A stretch of DNA of 64,000 bases from Anaerolineae bacterium (GTDB taxonomy: Bacteria > Chloroflexota > Anaerolineae > Aggregatilineales > UBA2796): NCBI GenBank assembly GCA_019637615.1, contig JAHBVJ010000020.1, positions 1-64,000 of the forward strand, in the 5' to 3' direction. Below are positions 26,237-34,855 of this stretch, in pieces. How positions within the stretch are numbered: position 1 is the first letter of the stretch; the number at the start of each line of letters is the position of its first letter. The translations under genes and the position numbers were made by a program. The notes beneath the pieces were generated by a model. It was not told the DNA's origin. It saw only the letters and a program-made list of their open reading frames with translations, and did no database searches.

Positions 26237-27883
26237 ATGCAAGGCCTCATGATGGATTATCAGCTTACCCTCCGTCCGCTGCTCGAACGCGCCGTCAGAA
26301 TATTCCCCAAGCGCGAACTGGTGACGAAGGTGGGCACCACGCTGCACCGCTATACGTACGCCGATATGTATCCTCGCGTCTGCAAGCTGGCAAATGTGCT
26401 CGGCAAGCTCGGCGTGAAGCACGGCGACCGCGTCGGGACGCTGGCGTGGAACAATTATCGCCACCTTGAGTTGTATTTTGCCGTGCCATGCTCCGGCGCG
26501 GTGCTGCATACGCTCAATCTGCGTTTGCCGCCGGAACAGATCATTTACATCATCAACCACGCCGAAGATAAAGTGCTGTTTGTCGATCAGAGTTTGCTGC
26601 CGCTGGTGGAAAAGATCGCGTCACACCTCAAAACCGTCAAAACCATCGTGGTGATGGCAGATACGCCGCTGCAAACCTCGCTGATGGAAGCCGTCAGTTA
26701 CGAAGAATTGTTAGCCGCCGAAGACGATCACTATGTATGGCCTGACCTCGATGAGCGTGACGCCGCCGCCATGTGCTACACGTCCGGCACGACCGGAAAT
26801 CCCAAAGGCGTGTTGTATTCGCACCGCTCGATCTACTTGCACACGATGGGCATCTGCCAGACGGACAGCCTCGGACTCTCCACCAACGATACCATGATGC
26901 CAGTCGTGCCGATGTTTCACGTCCTCGCGTGGGGACTGCCGTTCGCCGCGACGCTGCTCGGTTGCAAGCAGGTCTTCCCCGGCCCTCATTTGCAACCGCG
27001 CGATCTGGCGGAATTGATCCAAGATGAGCATGTGACGATCACGGCGGGTGTGCCGACGCTGTGGCTCGGTCTGTTCGGGCTGCTGGAGCACGAACGCTAC
27101 GATCTCGCCGCTTTGCACACGATGATCGTCGGTGGAGCAGCAGCGCCGCGCTCGATGATCGAGAATTATCAGAAAAAACTCGGCCTCCAGATCGTCCATG
27201 CGTGGGGCATGACCGAAACCAGTCCGTTGGGATCAGTCGCGCGCCTCAAAGCCGAGATGCGCGATCTGCCCGAAGAGGAGCAGTACGTGATCCGCGCCAA
27301 GCAAGGCATTCCCGCGCCGGGCGTGGAAATCCGCGCCGTGGATGAGAATGGGAATGAAGTGCCCAATGATGGCAAGACGATGGGCGAACTGCAAATTCGC
27401 GGTCCGTGGATCGCCAGCGCCTACTACAACGATCCGCGTTCGGCAGCGTCCTTCATGGATGGCTGGTTCCGCACGGGCGATGTGATCACCATCGACGGCG
27501 ACGGCTACATTCAGATCGTGGATCGCACCAAAGACCTCGTGAAAAGCGGCGGTGAGTGGATTTCGACCATCGAGTTGGAGAGCGCGATCATGGCGCATCC
27601 GAAGGTGCTGGAAGCGGCAGTCATCGCCGTGCCGCATCCCAAGTGGCAGGAACGCCCGCTGGCGCTCGTAGTGCCGCGCGCCAAGGACGATCCGCCGAAC
27701 AAGACTGACATTTACGAACTGCTCACCAAGCATTTCGCCAAGTGGCAGCTACCTGATGATGTCGTGTTCGTGGAGTCCATCGCCAAGACCAGCGTGGGCA
27801 AATTCGATAAGAAGGTGCTGCGCGAAGCCTACAAAGAATATCACTTGCCGAGCATCAGCAGCGAATATCTCGGCTCGGAGTAG
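26237..27883 (+). CDS. Fatty-acyl-CoA synthetase (AMP-binding)
   Basis: This is an ANL-superfamily acyl-CoA ligase of 548 residues, the typical length for medium/long-chain enzymes of the AlkK/FadD type. The P-loop is YTSGTTGNPKGV, followed by the acyl-binding region with VPMFHVLAWG, the A5 motif HAWGMTETSPLG, the hinge and A8 region RTGDVITIDGDGYIQIVDRTKDLVKSGGEW (key parts RTGDV and DRTKDLVKSGG), and the catalytic Lys near the C-terminus in KTSVGKFDKK. It activates a fatty acid with ATP to acyl-AMP and then to acyl-CoA. AGGAGAG sits 9 bases before ATG. The gene stands alone after a strong terminator. The long-chain enzymes are cytosolic or membrane-associated; this one has no obvious membrane segment. 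The function is firm, the chain length is not. Confidence 0.93.
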   Translation: MQGLMMDYQLTLRPLLERAVRIFPKRELVTKVGTTLHRYTYADMYPRVCKLANVLGKLGVKHGDRVGTLAWNNYRHLELYFAVPCSGAVLHTLNLRLPPEQIIYIINHAEDKVLFVDQSLLPLVEKIASHLKTVKTIVVMADTPLQTSLMEAVSYEELLAAEDDHYVWPDLDERDAAAMCYTSGTTGNPKGVLYSHRSIYLHTMGICQTDSLGLSTNDTMMPVVPMFHVLAWGLPFAATLLGCKQVFPGPHLQPRDLAELIQDEHVTITAGVPTLWLGLFGLLEHERYDLAALHTMIVGGAAAPRSMIENYQKKLGLQIVHAWGMTETSPLGSVARLKAEMRDLPEEEQYVIRAKQGIPAPGVEIRAVDENGNEVPNDGKTMGELQIRGPWIASAYYNDPRSAASFMDGWFRTGDVITIDGDGYIQIVDRTKDLVKSGGEWISTIELESAIMAHPKVLEAAVIAVPHPKWQERPLALVVPRAKDDPPNKTDIYELLTKHFAKWQLPDDVVFVESIAKTSVGKFDKKVLREAYKEYHLPSISSEYLGSE

Positions 27884-27926
27884 ACGGGGGCAGTCTCGAT
27901 ATGATGCCACAGAGCATATAGGGTGG

Positions 27927-28391
27927 TTACTCCTCGCTATATGCTCTGAACTTATGTTGATAAAACGCAAAGACGAAAATTGCCCAAATAAGCAGCGGAT
28001 AGTACAGCGTGATTGCGATTACGGCTAATAGCGTGTACCAGAATAATCGGAGGTTATCTTTGTCCTCATCTGCCAATCGCACAATTTCTGGAGATTGTGG
28101 CAAATAACGAACTGATACGGGCTGACCTCGCTGCAAGCTTGCATAATGCTTTTTGTGTATTTGTTGCGTGAATTTCTTCAGGTGATGTTTATCGCCAACC
28201 TCGTAAGTTACTGTAACGAAATACTTTATCCCTCTGCCGCTATATTCAGGCCATACATCATAAACAGTAGCGCGGCTCGGTTTTCCTCTTGTTTTGAGAC
28301 TAAATAACATGCTCCACTCGCGTGAAGCACTGAAGGTAATCAATAAACCTGCACTGAATAATAGGAGAAAGACAGTTCCACGTCCGAGCAT
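27927..28391 (-). CDS. DUF3592-like membrane protein
   Basis: This protein has 154 residues and two hydrophobic segments, about 5-23 and 113-140, around a soluble domain with the pattern RATVYDVWPEYSGRGIKYFVTVTYEV and PVSVRYLPQSPEIVRL typical of DUF3592. Members of this family have no proven function. The gene is AT-rich compared with its flanks and converges on the acyl-CoA synthetase. No operon partner is seen. Confidence 0.75.
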   Translation of the reverse strand: MLGRGTVFLLLFSAGLLITFSASREWSMLFSLKTRGKPSRATVYDVWPEYSGRGIKYFVTVTYEVGDKHHLKKFTQQIHKKHYASLQRGQPVSVRYLPQSPEIVRLADEDKDNLRLFWYTLLAVIAITLYYPLLIWAIFVFAFYQHKFRAYSEE

Positions 28392-28508
28392 ATCGAGGAT
28401 TGCAGTTGCATCAGTTATCGTAGAATATGCACCTACTGGATCACCAATTCACGATTGAGTATGCATTAGCTTCGTGCTACCGCATACCCAATAATTAGTG
28501 ATGATCTG

Positions 28509-28634
28509 TTAGTCCGTCAGCGCCTTGAGCCGATCCTCGACGCTGCTGCAGGTCGCCGTCAGATCAGCCAGCTTGGCGCGGCTGACAAAGCCTTCGTTCG
28601 CCAGCAATTTCTCCGACTTCTCGATCTGCGACTA
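28509..28634 (-). pseudogene. Broken copy of the valS 3' end
   Basis: On the minus strand this stretch encodes SQIEKSEKLLANEGFVSRAK then LADLTATCSSVEDRLKALTD and a stop, which matches the last 50 codons of valS (29266-29415) with an in-frame loss of 10 codons. The lost codons lie between two copies of CGCGCCAAG in intact valS, so deletion by short-repeat recombination explains it. Over the aligned 100 bases there are 8 differences, of which 6 are synonymous. No start or upstream valS sequence is left. Confidence 0.85.
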
Positions 28635-28700
28635 CACCGTGACCCATTGTCGGCAATCGTAGTAGAATAGAAAACCTGAAGAATCGCAAATAGGTGGACA

Positions 28701-28946
28701 ATGGCATCTGTTGAAATTCTAGGACGCGTCAATGAAGAGGGGCGGCTTGAAGTTGAACAATTCATCCATCTGCCGCCGGGCGAGGTGCGCATCACCATTG
28801 AATCCGTAGATATCGAAGCCGACGAAGCGCTCTGGGATGAACAATTTGCAAAGTCCCAAGACATGCTTGAACAGCTATCACTTGAAGCACATGAGGATTA
28901 CCTAGCAGGTCGCACTGAAGATTGCGACGACAGCGATGAGGTCTAA
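28701..28946 (+). CDS. Antitoxin-like partner of a RelE/ParE-type toxin
   Basis: This acidic 81-residue protein starts with a beta-rich part (EILGRVNEEGRLEV, PPGEVRITIESV) and continues in an acidic helical tail, as in antitoxins that wrap around RelE-type toxins. An AGGTGG ribosome-binding site lies close before the ATG. It overlaps the toxin gene by 11 bases in the usual antitoxin-first order. The exact antitoxin family is not recognised; the N-terminal part could be a small DNA-binding beta domain. It would be expected to neutralise the toxin and repress the pair. Confidence 0.75.
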   Translation: MASVEILGRVNEEGRLEVEQFIHLPPGEVRITIESVDIEADEALWDEQFAKSQDMLEQLSLEAHEDYLAGRTEDCDDSDEV

Positions 28947-29202
28947 GCGGACACCTCGATTTAGCCAGTTGCTCAGAAATCTGCCAGCAGACGGGCAAAG
29001 ACAGGCATACGCAGCATACCAGCTCTTTCGGCAAGACCCTTATCATCCAAGTCTGCACTTCAAGAAGGTTAGCTCCACCGTCTATTCAGCTCGTGTCGGC
29101 ATTAGTTATCGGGTGTTGGGTCGCCGTGAGGAAGATGACCTTATCGTCTGGTTCTGGATCGGGACACATGCGGAATACGATAAACTACTCGCGAAACGCT
29201 AA
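28936..29202 (+). CDS. RelE/ParE-superfamily toxin
   Basis: This basic 88-residue protein resembles RelE/ParE/HigB-type toxins: an N-terminal helical part (RFSQLLRNLP, AYAAYQLFRQDPYHPSLHFKKV) and a C-terminal sheet with YSARVGISYRVLGRREEDDLIVWFWIGTHAEY. The R-x-G-x-x-Y-R pattern and the final HAEYDKLL are common in this superfamily; RelE members cut mRNA on the ribosome, ParE members poison gyrase. The start overlaps the antitoxin gene. The pair lies between a broken copy of the valS tail and intact valS. Confidence 0.83.
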   Translation: MRSKRTPRFSQLLRNLPADGQRQAYAAYQLFRQDPYHPSLHFKKVSSTVYSARVGISYRVLGRREEDDLIVWFWIGTHAEYDKLLAKR

Positions 29203-29203
29203 A

Positions 29204-29223
29204 GGGCGAGTGGTTACTCGCCC
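29204..29223 (+). terminator. Possible terminator hairpin after the toxin gene
   Basis: An 8-bp perfect stem (GGGCGAGT / ACTCGCCC) with a 4-base loop starts directly after the toxin stop. It has no T-run, so termination strength is doubtful. Confidence 0.4.
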
Positions 29224-29265
29224 CTCAAGTTTGCAGTTATCGTATTCGTTCACGCAACACAGGCG

Positions 29266-31920
29266 TTATCCCACCAAGCTTCGTAACCGCTCCTCGACAC
29301 TGCTGCGGGTTGCCGTCAGATCAGCCAGCTTGGCGCGTTCCTTCTGGATCACGTCAGGCTTGGCGCGGCTGACGAAGCCCTCGTTCGCCAGCAACTTCTC
29401 CGATTTCTCGATCTGCGCCTTGACGTTATCCAGTTCCTTGACGAGCCGTTCGCGCTCGGCGGCAAAATCGATCATCCCCGCCAGCGGCAGGTACAGCGTC
29501 ACGTCACCAGATGCTATCACCGCTGCCTGATCGGGTGCGCTGCCGTTTTCTAGCGCCGTCAGCTTCTCGACATTGCACAACCGCGCGAAGATCTGCGGAT
29601 GTGCCGCCACCGTGTTCGCCATTTCGGCACCACCCACCAGCGCCGTGATGCGCTTGCCCGGATCGACGTTGTAGTCGAGCCGCACGTTGCGCACCTTGAC
29701 CACCAGATCGCGGATCGTGTTCATCTGCGCGTCGGCATCCGTGTTCAGATAGCGCCCATCAGGTTCAGGCCACGCGGCGAGGATCAGCGGTTTGCCGCCA
29801 GTCACGCTATCCGGGACGTAGCGCCACAATTCCTCGGTGATAAATGGCATTATCGGATGTAATAGTCGGAGCGACACGTCGATCACATGCACCAGCACGT
29901 TGCGCGTGAGGGTTTTGGCCTCCTCGTCGCTGCCGTATAGGGCATCTTTGCTGATCTCCACGTACCAGTCCGCGAATTCTTCCCACAGGAAGTCCTTGAT
30001 CTGGCGTCCCGCTTCGCCATACTGATAGGTATCGAATAGGCGCTGCACGCTGCCGATCAATTCATGTAGCCGGCTAAGTATCCATTGAGTCGGCACATCC
30101 AGCTTACTTGGATCGGGCAGCGGATACGACCGAGTCTCGTAGCCATCACCCAGATTGCTGATCACGAACTTGGTCAGTTGCCAGAGCTTGTTGCCGAAGT
30201 TGCGTCCGTATTCGATCCGCGACTCGGAGATGTTCTGGTCGTTGCCCGGTGTGCCGCCCGTGATCAGCGTATACCGCAGCGAGTCCGTCCCGTATTTATC
30301 CATCGTGATCAGCGGATCGATCACGTTGCCTTTGGTCTTGCTCATTTTCTCGCCACGTTCGTCGCGCACCAAGCCGTGCAGATACACGGTATGGAATGGT
30401 GCCTTATCCGTGAACCACAAGCCCATCATGATCATGCGGGCGACCCAGAAGAACAGGATGTCGTAGCCCGTTTCCAGCACATCACCGGGGTAATAGCGGG
30501 CGAGATCGGCGGTTTGCGAAGGCCAACCGAGCGTGCTGAAAGGCCACAATCCGCTGCTGAACCACGTATCCAGCACGTCGGGGTCTTGCTCAAGGTCGTA
30601 GCGACCACTCGGCGGGCCGTTGCGATCCACGAAGATGTTGCCTTCTTTGTCGTACCATGCCGGAATGCGGTGTCCCCACCACAACTGGCGGCTGATGCAC
30701 CAATCCTGAATGTTTTCCAGCCAGTGGAAATACACTTTCTCGAAGCGTTCCGGCACGATCTTGATCTGACCATCGCGCACGGCCTTGATCGCTTTGTCCG
30801 CGATAGGCTGCATCTTCACGAACCACTGCTCGCTGATCATCGGCTCCACGATCTCGCCACCGCGCTGCGTATGCGGCAGGCTCGTGGCATACGGTTCCGT
30901 CTTGATCACCAGTCCGGCGATGGTCATATCTTCCCACAGGCGTTTGCGCGCCACGTAGCGATCCAACCCTGCGTACTGACCAGCATTATCGTTCAGGCTG
31001 GCGTCTTTGTTCATGATGTTGATGAGCGGCAGATTATGCTTCTGTGCCAGTTTGTAGTCGTTGAAGTCATGCGCAGGCGTCACCTTCAACCCACCCGTAC
31101 CGAACTCCCGATCCACGTACTCATCAGCGATCACGGGGATTTTGCGCCCCGTGATCGGCACCACCGCCATCTTGCCGATGAACTTCTGGTAGCGTTCATC
31201 TTCCGGATGCACCGCCACTGCCGTATCACCGAGGATCGTTTCGGGGCGGATCGTCGCCACGGGAATGTATTCGCCGTCGGTGCCGTCGATCATGTACTTG
31301 AAGTAGTACAACTGCACAGTTTCATCACGGTATTCCACTTCCAGATCGCTGACGGCGGTTTTCAGCCCCGGCGACCAGTTGATCAGGCGTGTGCCGCGAT
31401 ACAACAAGCCCTGCTCCCACAGCGTGATGAAAGCCTCGCGCACGGCCTTCGAGAGACCGTCGTCCAGCGTGAAGGCCAACCGATCCCAATCGCAGCTCGC
31501 GCCGAGCCGCCGCAGTTGGTTGACGATTGCGCCGCCGTATTTTTCTTTCCACTGCCACGTGCGGTATAAAAATTCCTCACGCCCGACTTCTTCACGGCTC
31601 GTCCCCTCATCACGCAGCATTTTTTCCACCTGCAACTGCGTCGCGATGCCAGCGTGATCCGTGCCCGGAATCCATAAGGCGGCTTTCCCGCGCATCCGCT
31701 CGTACCGGATCATCAAGTCTTCGAGGCTGACGAACATCACGTGACCGAGATGGAGTTCGCCCGTCACATTCGGCGGCGGGATCGCGATCACGTATGGTTT
31801 AGCATCCGGCGGTGCGACTTCTGGCTTAAAGTACCCCTGAGATTCCCACCACGTATACAGCCGCCGCTCGGCCTCCGCGAAGTTGAAATTCTTGGGCATG
31901 TCTTGGATTGGTTGTGTCAT
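29266..31920 (-). CDS. valS: Valyl-tRNA synthetase
   Basis: This is a complete class Ia ValRS of 884 residues, the normal length. Motifs: PPPNVTGELHLGHVM (HIGH signature, near residue 50), the CP1 editing domain in the middle with TIRPETILGDTAVAVHPEDE, ISRQLWWGHRIPAW, EKMSKTKGNVIDP (KMSKS), and the C-terminal coiled-coil arm (ERLVKELDNVKAQIEKSEKLL). It charges tRNA-Val and edits mischarged Thr in the cytosol. It is the last gene of a leftward run (methyltransferase, unknown protein, valS) headed by a T-box leader with a valine specifier, though a 151-base gap before valS could hold another promoter. AGGAGAAAG lies before the ATG. A damaged duplicate of its 3' end lies at 28509-28634. Confidence 0.97.
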   Translation of the reverse strand: MTQPIQDMPKNFNFAEAERRLYTWWESQGYFKPEVAPPDAKPYVIAIPPPNVTGELHLGHVMFVSLEDLMIRYERMRGKAALWIPGTDHAGIATQLQVEKMLRDEGTSREEVGREEFLYRTWQWKEKYGGAIVNQLRRLGASCDWDRLAFTLDDGLSKAVREAFITLWEQGLLYRGTRLINWSPGLKTAVSDLEVEYRDETVQLYYFKYMIDGTDGEYIPVATIRPETILGDTAVAVHPEDERYQKFIGKMAVVPITGRKIPVIADEYVDREFGTGGLKVTPAHDFNDYKLAQKHNLPLINIMNKDASLNDNAGQYAGLDRYVARKRLWEDMTIAGLVIKTEPYATSLPHTQRGGEIVEPMISEQWFVKMQPIADKAIKAVRDGQIKIVPERFEKVYFHWLENIQDWCISRQLWWGHRIPAWYDKEGNIFVDRNGPPSGRYDLEQDPDVLDTWFSSGLWPFSTLGWPSQTADLARYYPGDVLETGYDILFFWVARMIMMGLWFTDKAPFHTVYLHGLVRDERGEKMSKTKGNVIDPLITMDKYGTDSLRYTLITGGTPGNDQNISESRIEYGRNFGNKLWQLTKFVISNLGDGYETRSYPLPDPSKLDVPTQWILSRLHELIGSVQRLFDTYQYGEAGRQIKDFLWEEFADWYVEISKDALYGSDEEAKTLTRNVLVHVIDVSLRLLHPIMPFITEELWRYVPDSVTGGKPLILAAWPEPDGRYLNTDADAQMNTIRDLVVKVRNVRLDYNVDPGKRITALVGGAEMANTVAAHPQIFARLCNVEKLTALENGSAPDQAAVIASGDVTLYLPLAGMIDFAAERERLVKELDNVKAQIEKSEKLLANEGFVSRAKPDVIQKERAKLADLTATRSSVEERLRSLVG

Positions 31921-32071
31921 GGGTTGTGTCTTTCTCCTGCTCGATTCTGGGTTGCCTGTCTGACAGGCGGTTTGTTCATCTGTATCGTCATCATTTCAAT
32001 AATCGGTTGTGCTACTTCATCGCCATCCAACAGGCATCACCCCCTTTAGCGAACTCCGCCAACTGCGTATC

Positions 32072-33070
32072 TCATAAACGCCCCTTGCTGCGCAGCATTT
32101 CCTTCGCATGGCGGCGTACCCGCAGCGTCGCACCACCTTCCATCAACAAGCGGATGTGGGTAAAGGTGATGTCCTTACGCGAAAACAGCGAATATTGCAG
32201 CTCGGCGTCCTTGGACTCGATGATCCGCTCGACCATAGCACGGTCAAGATATGGCGCGCGATGCAGTTCGCGCTTGAATTCCAGCCGCCGGATGTGCTTT
32301 TCCAGCGCGGCACGGTTGCGGTCAGATTGCGAACTTGGATAGTCGCGCAGCATATTGGCGATGCGCTCGAATTGCGACGGCGTCAGCCACACATGCGACA
32401 GCAGATCGAAGACCGCCGATTTGGTCATGGTCTGGTTGGGGTCGTCGTTGCATAGTTCCAGATAGCGGACGATGAACGCGTCCGTCACCTCCTGATATAA
32501 ACTCAACTGCCGCTTGAACGCTTCGTAGCGATAATGCTCAGGGTTAGGGTCTTGTCCGGTCAGGTAATAATCCACCTGCTCCTGCAAAAATATCCCGTCG
32601 ATGAATTCGTACTCCAACCACTTGGACGTGTAGCCGAACAAATCCATGATCACTTGCTTGGGCAGCGGCGAGCGCATGATCATATCGATCAGCTTGTTGA
32701 GCGGAGGGCGTTCGCGGTACGGCTCAAAATCGGGATGCTCCCGCAAGAAGCGCACGCACGTCTCAAACTGCGCTGGCTTCATCGGCTGTTTGAGCAGCAG
32801 CAGCGCCGCCGAACGCGCCATGAACGGATCGGGGTCAATGGCACACAGCGTCTGATATTGTGTGATGAATTCGTCTGTCACCTCGGAGACTTGCGCCAAC
32901 ACGCGCCGGAACGACACAAGCCGCAGTTGCTCCGCGAAGGTCTGCTTCTGCGCCCGCCATGTGTTGTACTGCTGCCGGATGTGTTCCATATCCACAAACC
33001 CATACTCCACCCAGCGGCGGTCATAACCCAATTCATGCAGCCAGTGACTAAACCAGTACTCCAAGTTCAT
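32072..33070 (-). CDS. Unknown helical protein with internal repeat, between a methyltransferase gene and valS
   Basis: I do not recognise a family for this 332-residue protein. It is rich in aromatic and charged residues and predicted to be almost entirely helical. Two similar halves are visible: WVEYGFVDMEHIRQQYNTWR with VSEVTDEFITQYQTLCAIDPDPFMARSAALLLL in the first half, and WLEYEFIDGIFLQEQVDYYL with YQEVTDAFIVRYLELCNDDPNQTMTKSAVFDLL in the second; the shared core is EVTD-FI--Y--LC--DP. It has no signal peptide. The ATG at 33070 is preferred over the one at 33079, which would overlap the methyltransferase stop; both are in frame. Its place in a T-box-controlled operon with valS hints at a link with translation or amino-acid supply, but that is inference. 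Confidence 0.7.
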   Translation of the reverse strand: MNLEYWFSHWLHELGYDRRWVEYGFVDMEHIRQQYNTWRAQKQTFAEQLRLVSFRRVLAQVSEVTDEFITQYQTLCAIDPDPFMARSAALLLLKQPMKPAQFETCVRFLREHPDFEPYRERPPLNKLIDMIMRSPLPKQVIMDLFGYTSKWLEYEFIDGIFLQEQVDYYLTGQDPNPEHYRYEAFKRQLSLYQEVTDAFIVRYLELCNDDPNQTMTKSAVFDLLSHVWLTPSQFERIANMLRDYPSSQSDRNRAALEKHIRRLEFKRELHRAPYLDRAMVERIIESKDAELQYSLFSRKDITFTHIRLLMEGGATLRVRRHAKEMLRSKGRL

Positions 33071-33075
33071 CACAT

Positions 33076-33879
33076 TCATGCTGTATCCTTATGCCCCACG
33101 GCGACCACCTCCCATTGTTGAGTTTCAAAGGTGATGTCAAGGAAGCCCACCGTTTTCATCATCGCTTCCAGCTCTTGTCGCCGCAGCGCACGGTACACTA
33201 CAGCCCGCTTGGTCACGCTGTACGCTTCGCCTTTGCCGGACACGATGAACGTATTAAACGTGACGGTAGCGGGGGGGCCATCGTCCCAATCCCACACATC
33301 GAATAGGATCACGTCCTGTTCTTCGTCCTCATGAAATTGGCGCGGGACGAAGCGCGGACGGTCTTCCAGCATGAAGTCATAATCGCGTATCCCGATCACG
33401 ACCATCCCGCCCGGACGCAGCAAATGATAAAAATTGCGCAGCGCCAGCATCAAATCGGCATCCGTGAGCAGGTGTGGCAGCGAATTCCCTTTGGTGATCA
33501 CGGCGTCAAATGGCCCCACCACCACGCGGGGCAGGTTCAAAAAATGGGCGTTCACGAAGGTGATGTCGTCCGCCACTTTGAATTTACGCGCGTTTTCTTG
33601 CGCATGGAGCAGCATACTGTGATTCGGGTCGGCGGCGGTCACTTCGTAATCTAGCCGTGCCAGCGCGATGCTCTGCGTCCCCGTCCCGCATGATGCATCC
33701 AGCACCTTGACGATCTTCTGATCGCGGAAGGTGCGGCGCAGCAGCGAGCCTTCCCGCTGCATGGCCGCTTCCCAATCGCGGTAAAACAGGTGATATTGAT
33801 TGGCAATCGAATCGTAGTAAGAAGCGGTATCGTTCAAGATCGAGTCCTCAACGTCGAGTCTGGCGTGCCAACCGAACAT
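33076..33879 (-). CDS. Class I SAM-dependent methyltransferase, first gene after a T-box leader
   Basis: This 267-residue methyltransferase has motif I as KVLDASCGTGTQSIALARL (about residues 60-78), motif II AADPNHSML, and the post-motif DAVITKGNSLPHLL and LRPGGMVVIGIRDYD segments. It resembles glycine/sarcosine-type or general small-molecule methyltransferases (Methyltransf_25 type) rather than rRNA enzymes. The gene begins about 25 bases after the T-box terminator, so it is the first gene controlled by that riboswitch, with the unknown protein and valS following. T-box control of a methyltransferase is unusual. Its substrate is unknown; the context would fit valine- or branched-chain-linked chemistry, but nothing in the sequence proves it. 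Confidence 0.85.
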   Translation of the reverse strand: MFGWHARLDVEDSILNDTASYYDSIANQYHLFYRDWEAAMQREGSLLRRTFRDQKIVKVLDASCGTGTQSIALARLDYEVTAADPNHSMLLHAQENARKFKVADDITFVNAHFLNLPRVVVGPFDAVITKGNSLPHLLTDADLMLALRNFYHLLRPGGMVVIGIRDYDFMLEDRPRFVPRQFHEDEEQDVILFDVWDWDDGPPATVTFNTFIVSGKGEAYSVTKRAVVYRALRRQELEAMMKTVGFLDITFETQQWEVVAVGHKDTA

Positions 33880-33904
33880 CAGCTTGCCTCAGCACGTCTT
33901 ACGC

Positions 33905-34150
33905 AACAAAAAAGCGCTTTCCGTCACGGGGACGAAAAGCGCTGCATTCGCGGTACCACCCTGTTTCCTCAACCCATGCGGATCGAGGCTCTTTGTGCTA
34001 TAACGGGCTTACCCGGTTACGCCTATGGCTATGTTCAGCATAACAACTCAGGAGCGACCTTCCGCAGTGATGCCGGGTGACCTTGCAGCCGATGGGTCAA
34101 CCTCTCTACACAGCCTTACCCTGCGTACTCCTCTCCGTCGGAGTCGATTG
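33905..34150 (-). promoter_or_regulatory. T-box riboswitch, predicted valine specifier
   Basis: The minus strand carries the T-box hallmark AGGGTGGTACCGCG (33950-33963), followed by a terminator (AGCGCTTTTCGTC paired with GACGGAAAGCGCT, then TTTTTTG at 33905-33912). Stem I starts with GGAGAGGAGTACGCAG, its AGTA facing CTGCGGAAGGTCGC; the base triplet after GAAG is GTC (plus positions 34056-34058), a valine codon followed by a purine as usual. Uncharged tRNA-Val would bind, form the antiterminator and allow transcription of the methyltransferase, the unknown protein and valS. Confidence 0.92.
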
Positions 34151-34239
34151 GTGTTCAATTGTGGTCAGTATAGCATTGGCGGTGAATAGTCGTCAATGCT
34201 GATATTGGTGCGTTGTACTCATCCACGCGTATCGCCGTC

Positions 34240-34845
34240 TCAGCCCCACACGGGCGGCTTTTCCGTGTACGGGTCTTTCGGCGCGAGGTCGGTCGAGAGC
34301 GACCCCTGATGCCGATGCGTCAGCAGTTCGATGGCGTCCGCGAGATGCTCATCCGTGATGTTGCGGTCGCCGCGTTCAACGCGCAGTTTATGCGCCTCGA
34401 ACAGCACTTGCGCGTGCGTCGATCCAGCAGGCGGCTCGAATTTGTAGCAGGCGCACTCCAACAACTGACCTAGCGGATCGCGGAAATAGATCGAGTCCAT
34501 GAAGCCGCGATCCACCTCGCCCGTATTGCTGATCCCGCGTTCACCGAGCCGCTTGGCGATCTGCGTAAACGTGGCGCGCGATACCGTGAACGCGATGTGA
34601 TGCAGATTCCCGACGCCTTCGGGGTTACGCGTAGGATCAGGACGGCGCTCCTCGTTGGTGAACACCGTGATCAGGCGTCCGTCACCGGGATCAAAGTACA
34701 AGTGGCTTTCCGTCGCCACATCGAGGTTCGGTTGCTCGAACAAAAACGGCATCCCCATCACGCCTTCCCAGAAATCGATGCTGGTCTGGCGGTCAGCCCC
34801 GATCATAGTGATGTGGTGGACACCTTGCGTCTGGATTTTCTTCAT
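34240..34845 (-). CDS. VOC-family dioxygenase-like protein
   Basis: This 201-residue protein has the vicinal-oxygen-chelate fold, with GVHHITMIGADRQTSIDFWEG, NLHHIAFTVSRATF, and FMDSIYFRDPLGQLLECACY supplying the usual His, His and Glu metal ligands. It resembles the N-terminal half of ring-cleaving dioxygenases such as MhqO, plus a helical C-terminal tail. It is the third gene of the marR-fkbM-VOC operon (10 bases after the fkbM-like gene), which suggests a role in handling quinones or other electrophiles. Confidence 0.85.
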   Translation of the reverse strand: MKKIQTQGVHHITMIGADRQTSIDFWEGVMGMPFLFEQPNLDVATESHLYFDPGDGRLITVFTNEERRPDPTRNPEGVGNLHHIAFTVSRATFTQIAKRLGERGISNTGEVDRGFMDSIYFRDPLGQLLECACYKFEPPAGSTHAQVLFEAHKLRVERGDRNITDEHLADAIELLTHRHQGSLSTDLAPKDPYTEKPPVWG

Positions 34846-34855
34846 CTGAGTCTAC

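Noticed and set aside
30085..31569. Long plus-strand open frame of 494 codons
   Set aside because: It is a shadow of valS on the opposite strand, rich in His and Arg from GC-rich codon positions, with no motifs.
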